24,568 nt of DNA from a virus. Where the stretch lies: IMG/VR virus record IMGVR_UViG_3300009152_000198, positions 1-24,568 of that record; one strand, given 5' to 3'. Position numbers and translations under genes: made by a program. Under the pieces are notes generated by a model that was not told the DNA's origin, did no database searches, and saw only the letters and a list, made by a program, of their open reading frames with translations. This document shows positions 14,072 to 20,913 of the stretch, in pieces. How positions within the stretch are numbered: position 1 is the stretch's first letter; the number at the start of each line of letters is the position of its first letter.

Positions 14072-14502
14072 ATGCCGCGTTGCTTCGTGATCCTCGGTGG
14101 CAGCGTACGAGGCTTTGCATCATGGAGCGCGACGGCTTTTCGTGCGTCGCCTGCGGAGACGAGAGCACGACACTGTCGGTGCATCATTTGCGATACCGCG
14201 GGCTTCCGTGGGATGCGGACGACGCTGACCTTCAGACGCTGTGCGAGCCCTGCCACAAAGCGCTCGGTAAGCACAGCATGGGTGGCGTCTATTACGCATG
14301 GAACGAGATCGGGCCGGACGACTGGCGAGTGCTTGCGGTGTTCGAGTGGTGCCCCGTCTGCGGCAACAGTGAAGACGCAAGCCATAGCGGCGTGATCGTG
14401 TTTGGGTGCGGCCACTCGCTTTGGTGGCCATCGGAACGGCCGGGAATGCGTGTTCAGTGGCAGCAGACTTTCAACGGGTTTCCGGCTTTCTGTTTGGCAT
14501 AA
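14029..14502 (+). CDS. HNH endonuclease-like protein (cassette gene)
   Basis: A 157-residue protein. Residues 1-14 come from attC-like site 4; the cassette encodes YAALLRDPRW onward. An HNH fold is indicated by CVACG (39-43), the HH pair (52-53), and LCEPCHKA (71-78). A second zinc pair, CPVC (108-111) with CGH (127-129), makes a C-terminal ribbon. HNH proteins of this type nick or cut DNA. A Shine-Dalgarno (AGAGGA) sits in the attC loop. The TAA stop lies in the cassette-end motif GGCATAAC (14496-14503), complementary to the cassette start GTTATGCC (14069-14076). It could be a phage nuclease, a defence effector or a packaging accessory. Confidence 0.8.
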   Translation: MTHDVAGPSVASAGYAALLRDPRWQRTRLCIMERDGFSCVACGDESTTLSVHHLRYRGLPWDADDADLQTLCEPCHKALGKHSMGGVYYAWNEIGPDDWRVLAVFEWCPVCGNSEDASHSGVIVFGCGHSLWWPSERPGMRVQWQQTFNGFPAFCLA

Positions 14503-14550
14503 CACGGAAGCTGAGCGGCGGCCCCTGGCCGTCCGCTCCAGCGCCTGGTT
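14501..14550. other. attC-like recombination site 5 (short, terminal)
   Basis: AAC 14501-14503; 6-nt spacer; GCT 14510-14512; GAGCGG 14513-14518; CGGCC 14519-14523; 3-nt loop; GGCCG 14527-14531; bulged T14532; CCGCTC 14533-14538; bulged C14539; AGC 14540-14542; 5-nt spacer; GTT 14548-14550. GCT/AGC replaces the GAT/ATC of the other sites, a compensated change. This last site has no start codon in its minimal loop. Confidence 0.85.
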
Positions 14551-14655
14551 CGACGACGCACCCGAGGATTCTTACGATGCCAACTGTCCGACGGGGGACG
14601 GAAGTCAGGTTTTCCCCGGAAAATACGTGGGTAGAAAAAAATCTTGGAGTGGGGC

Positions 14656-14683
14656 TTGCCTTCCGTCCGACGTTAGGTATACT
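14656..14683 (+). promoter_or_regulatory. Promoter for the small RHH operon
   Basis: TTGCCT (14656-14661), 16-bp spacer, TATACT (14678-14683). Transcription is expected near 14690, giving a 36-nt leader to the ATG at 14726. The promoter lies just after the last attC-like site, so the downstream genes need not depend on reading through the array. The rest of 14551-14725 holds no convincing gene. Confidence 0.55.
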
Positions 14684-14725
14684 TAGGGCATGACGCGGAA
14701 CGACAACAACACGAAAGGGACTCAA

Positions 14726-14920
14726 ATGGTTGCCAAACTCCAAGCCTTCGCCGACACGCTCGACATCAACGAAGCCACGGTCAAGGAAGTCGAAGGCGGG
14801 ATGTTCATCGAGTTCCGGCTGCACGGCGAAGACTGCGGCCGGTTCCGCTACCTCGGGCTTGCGACGGAAGGCATCCGGAAGATCAAGGCGGCGATGAAGG
14901 AAGTTGAGGCCAGCCTGTGA
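14726..14920 (+). CDS. Small hypothetical protein
   Basis: A 64-residue protein with a helix-beta-helix look (KLQAFADTLDINEATVKEVE, then GMFIEFRLHG and a basic helix). The ATG at 14726 follows GGGA; an upstream ATG at 14690 coincides with the predicted mRNA start and would be leaderless. It ends in a GTGA overlap with the RHH gene, implying a two-gene operon. No family is recognised; a partner of the RHH protein is possible. Confidence 0.65.
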   Translation: MVAKLQAFADTLDINEATVKEVEGGMFIEFRLHGEDCGRFRYLGLATEGIRKIKAAMKEVEASL

Positions 14921-15138
14921 CGGCCGACCGCATCACATTCCGCCTCGGCCCGCTTGCGGGTCCGATGGCGGCGTATTGCGAAAAGCACGGCATCACGCCG
15001 AGCGAGGCGATCCGGCTGGCGTTGTCGCGGCTGCTGCGGGTCGAGGCACCTGAGATGCCACCTGGCAACCCGGACATCGGCGAGCAGGCAGAAGCAGGAG
15101 CGGCGGCACGGTGGAAGAAACGAAGGGGCCGCAAGTAG
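14917..15138 (+). CDS. Ribbon-helix-helix (CopG/Arc-type) DNA-binding protein
   Basis: A 73-residue protein. Residues 4-45 have the RHH pattern: a beta-strand ITFRLG, then GPMAAYCEKHG as helix 1, the ITPSEAIR turn, and LALSRLLRVE as helix 2. The C-terminal tail ends in a basic KKRRGRK. RHH proteins bind DNA as dimers and often repress their own operon; the palindromes at 15155-15170 or the promoter region are candidate operators. It is not paired with an obvious toxin, so an antitoxin role is only a guess. Confidence 0.7.
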   Translation: MTADRITFRLGPLAGPMAAYCEKHGITPSEAIRLALSRLLRVEAPEMPPGNPDIGEQAEAGAAARWKKRRGRK

Positions 15139-15154
15139 TCGGCGAACCACTGTT

Positions 15155-15242
15155 TATGCGGACCCGCATAGTCGCGGCCCCTGCTGCATATCACCCCACG
15201 GAATCGACGCCGCACGGCCGCGAGACGCGAAGCAGGGGTGTT
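15155..15242. other. Palindrome and large dyads in the gap after the RHH gene
   Basis: The gap 15139-15277 has no gene. It holds the palindrome TATGCGG-AC-CCGCATA (15155-15170), CGCGGCC (15173-15179) paired with GGCCGCG (15216-15222), and CCCCTGCT (15178-15185) paired with AGCAGGGG (15231-15238). GTCGGCGAAC (15138-15147) matches the complement of the bases after attC-like site 5 (14548-14557) at 9 of 10 positions, but the attC bulge pattern is absent. It may be an RHH operator, a terminator or a decayed cassette end. Confidence 0.4.
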
Positions 15243-15277
15243 ATCTGGGTCTGCATAGTACGCCGGGAGGATCCCAA

Positions 15278-15424
15278 GTGAGTGCCCACCTGATCGCCCT
15301 GACCGGCTGCATCTACGCCTACGTCTGCCTCGAGCAGTTCTGGCGTGGCAACGTGCCGATGGCCGTAGCCTACGCTGGCTACGCCTTCGCAAACATCGGC
15401 CTCTGGCTGCTGGCGTCTCGGTGA
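15278..15424 (+). CDS. Two-TM mini membrane protein
   Basis: A 48-residue protein starting at GTG 15278, seven nt after GGGAGG. Two hydrophobic segments (about residues 4-20, HLIALTGCIYAYVCL, and 28-46, MAVAYAGYAFANIGLWLL) flank a short polar turn. Small two-TM proteins of this kind are frequent in phage genomes. The size would allow a holin or other membrane role, but no adjacent lysin is seen. Confidence 0.65.
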   Translation: MSAHLIALTGCIYAYVCLEQFWRGNVPMAVAYAGYAFANIGLWLLASR

Positions 15425-15476
15425 TTCGTCCCTGCCGTAAAATGGGGGTAGCGGCACACGGCAGCGGAGGACGCTC

Positions 15477-16121
15477 ATGGTCGATGGACTCACGGACCAG
15501 GCCAAGGCGTACATCCAGTCGGCCGTGGCCGACATGACGGCCGCAGGCGTCACGGTGACGCTCGCCGAAGAGGACGGCAATGCCTACGGCGGCAAGCTCG
15601 GCGGGTATTTCGATGAGGATGGGCCAACATTCTTCGTGGCTCGGGCAGTGTCGCCGCAGGTCTGGCTTTCGGTGTTCGTTCACGAATACCAGCACTACCG
15701 CCAGTGGCGTTCCAGCTCGCCGACGTGGCTGGCCCGCCTAGGCGGGGACTGTTGTGCCTGGTACCTCTTCGACGCATGGCTCCAGGGGGTCGTCGAGATG
15801 ACCCCGCAGCAACGAGACGACGCGATCCGCATGATCCTGGAGTGTGAGCGTGAGTGCGAGACGATGGTCCTCGCAGAGCTTGCTGCGAATCCCGGGCTCG
15901 GGCTGTCGCTCGACTGGTACCACCGGGCAGCGAACGTGTACCTCGCCTGGTACGGGGTCTGCAGGCTGACCCGCCAGTGGTATCAGCGTTCGCCATACGC
16001 AGACGACAACCTCGTCTCGCTGATGCCGGGCGACCGGCTGCTGACCATCGACGAGGCGATCCGGCCGACGCCTGCGGTCCTGGGGGCGATCACGGCGAAG
16101 GTGTTCGCGGACGTGGCGTGA
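15477..16121 (+). CDS. Putative HExxH zinc metallopeptidase-like protein
   Basis: A 214-residue protein. The zinc motif HEYQH is at residues 69-73 (VFVHEYQHYRQW), with acidic candidates for a third ligand in the ILECERECETM helix (122-128). It starts after GGAGG with ATG 15477. It has no signal peptide and resembles single-domain phage HExxH proteins of unknown substrate. It sits between the cassette array and the portal module. A structural-protein processing or host-targeting role is possible; the prohead protease role is already filled by the gene at 17856. Confidence 0.65.
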   Translation: MVDGLTDQAKAYIQSAVADMTAAGVTVTLAEEDGNAYGGKLGGYFDEDGPTFFVARAVSPQVWLSVFVHEYQHYRQWRSSSPTWLARLGGDCCAWYLFDAWLQGVVEMTPQQRDDAIRMILECERECETMVLAELAANPGLGLSLDWYHRAANVYLAWYGVCRLTRQWYQRSPYADDNLVSLMPGDRLLTIDEAIRPTPAVLGAITAKVFADVA

Positions 16122-16138
16122 CGCCATCCGGCTACTGA

Positions 16139-16154
16139 ACACTGGTACACTGGT
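16139..16154 (+). repeat. Tandem 8-bp repeat before the head genes
   Basis: ACACTGGT occurs twice head to tail (16139-16146 and 16147-16154). TACACT within it resembles a -10 box, but no -35 is evident. It may mark the promoter or an operator of the head operon. Confidence 0.35.
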
Positions 16155-16192
16155 GGTAGGGATGCGGCAGCATCCTGCACCAGGAGCCTCCA

Positions 16193-16411
16193 GTGGCCGA
16201 CAACTCCGACGTTCTTGACGCAGTGGCGGCGAATCTCGCCCAGCCGAAGCGTGCCCGCACGGACGCCGGCGAAGTGGAGCAGCACGACCTCGACAAGCAG
16301 ATTGAGGCCGCCAAGTTCGTGATCGGCAATCGGTCTGCCAGCGGCGGAACCTTCTCGCCGTTTGCCGCGGTGCGGCGGGCAAACATCGAACTCCCAGGGG
16401 GCTGCGGCTGA
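16193..16411 (+). CDS. Small protein preceding the portal (gpW-like position)
   Basis: A 72-residue protein starting at GTG 16193 after AGGAG. It is helical and polar (VLDAVAANLAQPKRARTDAGE, then DLDKQIEAAKFVIG) with a Gly-rich end. In lambda the head-tail joining protein W lies at the same place, just upstream of the portal gene, and has a similar size. Sequence evidence for W is weak, so only the position is suggestive. It overlaps the portal start as TGATG. Confidence 0.6.
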   Translation: MADNSDVLDAVAANLAQPKRARTDAGEVEQHDLDKQIEAAKFVIGNRSASGGTFSPFAAVRRANIELPGGCG

Positions 16412-17859
16412 TGGGGCTGCTCTCCTGGTTCAAGAGGCCGGCCGATCTCCGCCAGACGGTGGAATCGCAGCGTATTGCAATCACCGAGATGATCCGTGCC
16501 CGGTACGACGCGGCACAGACAACGTCGCTCAACACCCGCCACTGGTCGATGGCTGACTTCCTTTCTGCCGACGCCGCCCTGTCACCGGAGGTTCGCCGGA
16601 AAATCCGCAGTCGTGTTCGGTACGAGGTCGGGAACAACTCGTATGCCGCCGGCATGGCAAGCACTTGGGCACACGACCTGATCGGCACAGGACCGCGGCT
16701 GCAGCTCGACCTTGGCCCCGACGTGGACGCCGACCTCTGCCGCAAGGTGGAGCTTGCCGTCTACGACTGGTCGGTTGAGGTTGACCTAGCGAAGAAGCTG
16801 CGCATCGCCAAGATCGCCAAAATCAGTGACGGCGAGGTGTTCGGCATCAAGACGAACAACACACGGCTTGACGGCGTTCAACTCGACGTGCGGCTGGTTG
16901 AGGCCGATCAGTGTGCTTCGCCGGACGGCTTCCCGAACGAGCAAGACGTTGACGGGGTGGTGTACGACGAGAACGGTGTTTCTTCTCGGTACTGGATTCT
17001 CAAGCGACACCCTGGCTCAAGCTACGCCGGCTGGAACCAGGAAGGCCGCTGGGTTGACGCGAAGGACGTGTACCACTGGTTCCACGCCACACGCCCTGGG
17101 CAGCATCGCGGAGTGCCAGAACTGACGCCGGCGATCGAACTGTTTGCCCTCATGCGTCGGTTCACGCTGGCGACCGTAACGGCCGCCGAGGTGGCGGCAG
17201 ACTTCGCGGCGATTCTCAAGAGCACCATGTCGCCCGACCAAGTGGGGGCGGCCCATATCGCCGACTGGGAAACGATGCCGGTCGCCCGCGGCATGATGAC
17301 GGCGATCCCGGACGGCTACGACATCACGCAGATGCGGTCGGAGCATCCAGTTTCCACGCACGACCAGTTTGTGCGTCGGCTGCTGAATGAGTGCGCTCGT
17401 GCAGTCGATATGCCATACATCGTGGCTGCGATGGACAGCAGCATGGCGAACTACAGTTCGATGCGCGGCGACTACTTGGTGTATCGCAAGCGAATCAGCG
17501 TTGAGCGAAACGACGTGGAGCGGGTGTTTCTCGACCCGCTTCTCAAGGCATGGCTTGACGAAGCCGCCCTCGTCGCCGGGCTGATCCCTGACGGTCTGCC
17601 GCCGGTTGCTGAGTGGAACTGGTCGTGGTCGTGGGACGGCTTTGACCACGTCGATCCGCTCAAGGAGGCCGAGGCCGAGGCGGCCCAGATCGGCAACAAC
17701 ACCGCGACGCTTGCGGAGATTTGCCAGCGGCGAAACAAGGACTGGCGTCAGGTGCTCCGGCAGCGGTCGGTGGAAAAGTCGCTCGAGCGTGAACTTGGGA
17801 TTGAGCCGGTCGTGAAGACGCCCGGCCCGGCCCCGGCACAGGAGAACGTACCCGCATGA
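16411..17859 (+). CDS. Portal protein (lambda GpB-like)
   Basis: A 482-residue protein. It has a GpB-family core: an N-terminal clip-like region, the RRLLNECARAVDMPY and NYSSMRGDYLVYRK segments, and the C-terminal DHVDPLKEAEAEAAQIGNN, TLAEICQRRNKDWRQVL blocks typical of Phage_portal_2. Twelve copies form the ring at the head vertex through which DNA is packaged. It ends in an ATGA overlap with the protease-capsid gene. Confidence 0.9.
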   Translation: MGLLSWFKRPADLRQTVESQRIAITEMIRARYDAAQTTSLNTRHWSMADFLSADAALSPEVRRKIRSRVRYEVGNNSYAAGMASTWAHDLIGTGPRLQLDLGPDVDADLCRKVELAVYDWSVEVDLAKKLRIAKIAKISDGEVFGIKTNNTRLDGVQLDVRLVEADQCASPDGFPNEQDVDGVVYDENGVSSRYWILKRHPGSSYAGWNQEGRWVDAKDVYHWFHATRPGQHRGVPELTPAIELFALMRRFTLATVTAAEVAADFAAILKSTMSPDQVGAAHIADWETMPVARGMMTAIPDGYDITQMRSEHPVSTHDQFVRRLLNECARAVDMPYIVAAMDSSMANYSSMRGDYLVYRKRISVERNDVERVFLDPLLKAWLDEAALVAGLIPDGLPPVAEWNWSWSWDGFDHVDPLKEAEAEAAQIGNNTATLAEICQRRNKDWRQVLRQRSVEKSLERELGIEPVVKTPGPAPAQENVPA

Positions 17860-19739
17860 GCCGCCTTGAACTCAACGCCGACTTCAACCTGCTCGCCGCA
17901 GACGGCGAGGGCAGCGTCCCCACGTTTGAGATGACCGCCTACACCGGGGCCGCCATCCGGCAGGGGTGGAGTCGGACGCCGATCGTCGTGGACCTGGAAG
18001 GAATGTCGGCTGGCCAGACGACCCCAATCCTCTACGGCCACGGCAAGGAAATGCCGCTCCTTGACTCCGTGATCGGCAAGGGCTCGTCAACGAACGACGG
18101 CAAGCAGTTGATGCTGTCAGGCGACCTGATCGCCGGCGAGCCAGCGAGCGACAAGCTCATCCGGCTTGCCAAGGCCGGCGTCCCGCTCCAGGCGTCGATC
18201 GGTGCCGATGCCCTGTCGTTCGAGAACGTGCCCGCGGGCACGACCGTAACCGTCAACGGCCGCGATTTCGTCGGGCCGATCAGTGTTGCTCGCCGCACGA
18301 TGCTTCGTGAAGTGAGCGTGGTTCTGTTTGGTGCGGACGCCAATACGTCCGCGGCTATCGCCGCCGAGGCGAACGAGGTGTCACCCATGAGCGATCAGCT
18401 CAACGAGACGCCTGTCGATGCCGTCAAGGCATCGGCGGAAGACACGGCGAGCGTCGCCGTGGAGAAGACCCCGGCCATCCAGGCCAGCCAGCCGAAGCCG
18501 CTGACGGCCGAGGAAATCGCCAGCGTCGTCCGCGAGACGATCAAGGCGGAGCGGCTGCACGAAGTTCGTGCCAGCCGGCCCGCTGCCCCGGTTCCGACGG
18601 AGGCCGACATCCAGGCCCACCGCTCGACCGAGGCGAAGGTGGCGGAGGCCACCCTGTGCATCGTCGCCGGCCTGCAAAACCTGGAGAAGCACTTCGACGA
18701 GCGGACGCTGGAGGCCGCCGACAAGCGGCGTTCCGAGGCGGGCCTGCAGTCGCTTCTCCTTGACGCTGCCCGTGCGAACGGCTGGAAGGGACACGACCGC
18801 AAGGTGACGCATGGCAACGCGAAGGAAATCTTCGCCCATGCGTTCGGGCAGATTCAGGCCACGGGTTTCGCGACCCACAGCATCAGCAACGTGCTGGCCG
18901 CGACCTACGGCAAGTTCCTGCTCCAGGGTTTCAACGCCGTCGAGAACGTGTCGGATCAGATCTCGAACGTCCGCCCCGTGGCTGACTTCAAGACCGTGAC
19001 CGGCGTCCGCCTCAACGGTGGGTTCGTGTTTGAGGAGGTTGGCCCCAGCGGCGAGATCAAGTCGGCCGACGCGACCGACGAGACTCGCACCCTGCGGGCG
19101 AAGCTCTACGGGCGGCTCTCGTCCGTGTCGATGGTGGACATCGTGAACGACGACCTCGGTGCCCTGACCCAGGTGCCGGTGCGTCTCGGTCGTGGTGCGG
19201 CGATCAAGAAGAACATCGACTTCTGGACCGAGTTCCAGGCGTCGAACAGTTCGTACTACCAGGCGGCAACGCCGGCTGGTGGCAACGCCCTGGCGTTCGC
19301 TTCGCTCTCCACGGCGGCGATCGCATACCGGAAGCTCCTGGACACGGACGGCAACCTCCTTGGCATCACGCCCAGGATCCTGCTCGTTCCGCCCGACCTG
19401 GAGCTGACGGCTGCCCAGCTGATGACGCAATCCCTGCTCATGTCGTCAAGCCTCGGCTCGACCTCGAGCAAGGTTGTGGAGCCGACCGCGAACGTGCTCG
19501 CCGGCCGGTATCGGGTGGTTTCTTCGGCCTACCTGACCTCCACCTCGACGTGGTGGCTGATGGCCGATCCGAACGACCTCCCGGCGATGGAGGTGGCCTA
19601 CCTCAACGGTATGACCACCCCGGTTGTTCAGCAGGCCGATGCCGACTTCAACCAGCTCGGCATCCAGTTCCGCGGCTACTACGCCTACGGCGTGGCGAAG
19701 GCCGAGGCCCGCTCGACCTACCGCATGGCGACCTCGTGA
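17856..19739 (+). CDS. Fused prohead protease, scaffold and major capsid protein (Mu gpT-like)
   Basis: A 627-residue protein. Residues 1-175 look like a Mu/HK97-type prohead protease, with candidate catalytic H62 (YGHGKEM), S114 (LQASIGAD) and E152 (MLREVSVV). Residues about 178-290 are a helical Ala/Glu-rich scaffold-like region. From about 290 to the end is a Mu gpT-like capsid shell protein with LTAAQLMTQSLLMSSS and RGYYAYGVAK segments. Fusion of all three in one chain is unusual but known in some phages. An internal in-frame ATG (18387) with AGGTG upstream could express scaffold-capsid alone. Confidence 0.85.
   Translation: MSRLELNADFNLLAADGEGSVPTFEMTAYTGAAIRQGWSRTPIVVDLEGMSAGQTTPILYGHGKEMPLLDSVIGKGSSTNDGKQLMLSGDLIAGEPASDKLIRLAKAGVPLQASIGADALSFENVPAGTTVTVNGRDFVGPISVARRTMLREVSVVLFGADANTSAAIAAEANEVSPMSDQLNETPVDAVKASAEDTASVAVEKTPAIQASQPKPLTAEEIASVVRETIKAERLHEVRASRPAAPVPTEADIQAHRSTEAKVAEATLCIVAGLQNLEKHFDERTLEAADKRRSEAGLQSLLLDAARANGWKGHDRKVTHGNAKEIFAHAFGQIQATGFATHSISNVLAATYGKFLLQGFNAVENVSDQISNVRPVADFKTVTGVRLNGGFVFEEVGPSGEIKSADATDETRTLRAKLYGRLSSVSMVDIVNDDLGALTQVPVRLGRGAAIKKNIDFWTEFQASNSSYYQAATPAGGNALAFASLSTAAIAYRKLLDTDGNLLGITPRILLVPPDLELTAAQLMTQSLLMSSSLGSTSSKVVEPTANVLAGRYRVVSSAYLTSTSTWWLMADPNDLPAMEVAYLNGMTTPVVQQADADFNQLGIQFRGYYAYGVAKAEARSTYRMATS
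18374..18389 (+). promoter_or_regulatory. Internal ribosome-binding site and start inside the protease-capsid gene
   Basis: AGGTG lies shortly upstream of ATG 18387, in frame with the long gene, at the boundary between protease and scaffold (residue 178). In lambda, Nu3 scaffold is made from an internal start in gene C in the same way. Here it would yield a 450-residue scaffold-capsid product lacking the protease. Confidence 0.5.
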
Positions 19740-19756
19740 TCGTGACGTGATCCATT

Positions 19757-19789
19757 CCCGGCCGGCGGGGGCCAAACCCGCCGGCCGGG
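19757..19789. terminator. Strong 13-bp GC hairpin after the capsid gene
   Basis: CCCGGCCGGCGGG (19757-19769) and its exact complement (19777-19789) around a 7-nt loop. There is no T-tract, so it more likely acts as an attenuator or as a 3'-end stabiliser of the abundant capsid mRNA than as a full terminator. Confidence 0.6.
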
Positions 19790-19829
19790 GCTCACTACCA
19801 ACTCCCTCAGTTACGAAAGGTTCCCTCAG

Positions 19830-20156
19830 ATGGCTTCGTTCTATTCGGATGGTGACAAGTTGGACTACACGCCCACCACGGGCGTGGCGGCCGGCGAAAT
19901 CGTCGTTCTCGGTTCTCTGGTGACGATGGCGGAGCGGGCGATCGCCGCCAACGACCTCGGTGCGGTGCTGACCAACGGCGTCGTGACCGGCCCGGTGTTC
20001 ACCACCGGCGTGACCGGTGCCCAGGGCACCGCCTATCGGTGGTACGCAACCTCCGGCGTGTTCGACGCCACGACCGGAACCGCCTGCGGCTACCTGGCTC
20101 GTGCCCGGCTGGCCACCGATCGCACCGTGGCCGTGCTCCTCTGGCCGGGCTCGTGA
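19830..20156 (+). CDS. Capsid decoration/cement protein (DUF2190-like)
   Basis: A 108-residue beta-rich protein. The ATG at 19830 is preceded by AAAGG. The GEIVVLGSLVTMAERAIAAN and TDRTVAVLLWPG segments resemble DUF2190-type head decoration proteins that stud the capsid and resist internal DNA pressure. Its position directly after the capsid gene, isolated by hairpins on both sides, suits high-level independent expression. Confidence 0.7.
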   Translation: MASFYSDGDKLDYTPTTGVAAGEIVVLGSLVTMAERAIAANDLGAVLTNGVVTGPVFTTGVTGAQGTAYRWYATSGVFDATTGTACGYLARARLATDRTVAVLLWPGS

Positions 20157-20171
20157 TCGACCCCACGCAAG

Positions 20172-20220
20172 GGACCGGGTACGGCCACGCTACCGGCCGT
20201 GCCCGGTCCTCTTCGCTTTC
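20172..20220 (+). terminator. Intrinsic terminator-like hairpin after the decoration gene
   Basis: A 15-bp stem with one wobble (20172-20186 with 20195-20209), 8-nt loop, followed by the T-rich TCTTCGCTTTC. The downstream gene starts 10-20 nt later, so partial read-through would be expected. Confidence 0.6.
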
Positions 20221-20229
20221 TGGTGAACC

Positions 20230-20913
20230 ATGCAGGACATGATCGCCAACGGCGAGACGTGGTTTCGATCGCAGCGGCGTGAGCATCTGGCGACGGAGGT
20301 TTCGTATCATCCCACCGTCGGACTCACCCGCACAGTGCGGGCGACGGTCGTGGTGGGCCAGTGGGAATCGGTGGATTCAGCCGGCCAGATCCTACGGACG
20401 GAGACGAGGGACTTCCTCGTAGACACGACCGACCTCGCCCAAGATCCCAAGAAGGGCGATCGGATCGTCTACGGGGGCACGACCTACGAGGTGATGGTTC
20501 CTCCTGGTGCCCAGCACCATTGGCGGTGGTCGGACAGAAACGAGACTCTCAGGCGGATCCACACAATGGTCGTGTCCGGTGCTTCTGCCGCTGCGAATGA
20601 CACGCTGCTCGTGCGTGCGGTCGGCTCGTCCACGTCCGCGGCGATCACTGACGCCGAGATCGTCGCCCAGCTCACGCTCGACCTCGGCACCGGTCGGAGT
20701 ATTTCGCAACAGGTGACGGCGGCTGCCGCCTACCTCTACATCGTGCTGCCCGATTCGTTCGGCACGCCGCTGGTCGCTGTGAACGGCTTCCGTGTCACGG
20801 CCTTCCAGGCCACCTCCCGGTCGATCACGCTCAGCGGCCAGACCGCCAAGCCCTACACGATCTACCGCTCTACATACCCCGTGACCGGCAGCGTTCTCGT
20901 GGAGGTGGCGTGA
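20230..20913 (+). CDS. Head-tail adaptor-like protein with C-terminal beta domain
   Basis: A 227-residue protein. The first 115 residues look like a phage head-completion or adaptor domain (LTRTVRATVVVGQWESVD, then GDRIVYGGTTYEVMVPPG and SDRNETLRRIHT). From about 120 a separate beta-rich domain (NDTLLVRAVGSSTSAAITD; LYIVLPDSFGTPLVAVNGF) is appended. This could be an Ig-like module on the virion surface. It ends in a TGATGG overlap with the fibre gene. Confidence 0.65.
   Translation: MQDMIANGETWFRSQRREHLATEVSYHPTVGLTRTVRATVVVGQWESVDSAGQILRTETRDFLVDTTDLAQDPKKGDRIVYGGTTYEVMVPPGAQHHWRWSDRNETLRRIHTMVVSGASAAANDTLLVRAVGSSTSAAITDAEIVAQLTLDLGTGRSISQQVTAAAAYLYIVLPDSFGTPLVAVNGFRVTAFQATSRSITLSGQTAKPYTIYRSTYPVTGSVLVEVA

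Larger units (their letters stand above)
12207..14550 (+). mobile_element. Integron-type gene cassette array (attC sites without visible integrase)
   Basis: Five attC-like hairpins at 12871-14550 delimit four complete cassettes: 12951-13349, 13350-13696, 13697-14069 and 14070-14548. A leading segment (about 12207-12950) has a left edge I cannot fix; the sequence at 12206-12216 only loosely matches the complement of its own 3' end. Each complete cassette begins with bases that are the exact complement of the bases closing it (9, 7, 7 and 8 bp), as attC-bounded integron cassettes do. No IntI-type tyrosine recombinase is in the window. The array is inserted between terminase and portal genes, on the same strand as the phage genes. 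Confidence 0.8.

Noticed and set aside
12871-14550. CRISPR or simple tandem-repeat explanation of the array
   Set aside because: Repeats are imperfect hairpins with conserved bulges and covarying stems, spaced by genes of 300-480 bp; this fits neither CRISPR nor plain repeats.
15438-15443. TAAAAT as a -10 box for the HExxH gene
   Set aside because: No acceptable -35 at 16-18 bp upstream.
18381-19430. 349-residue frame on the minus strand under the capsid gene
   Set aside because: A high-GC mirror of the capsid coding sequence with Arg-rich low-complexity composition; there is no independent support.
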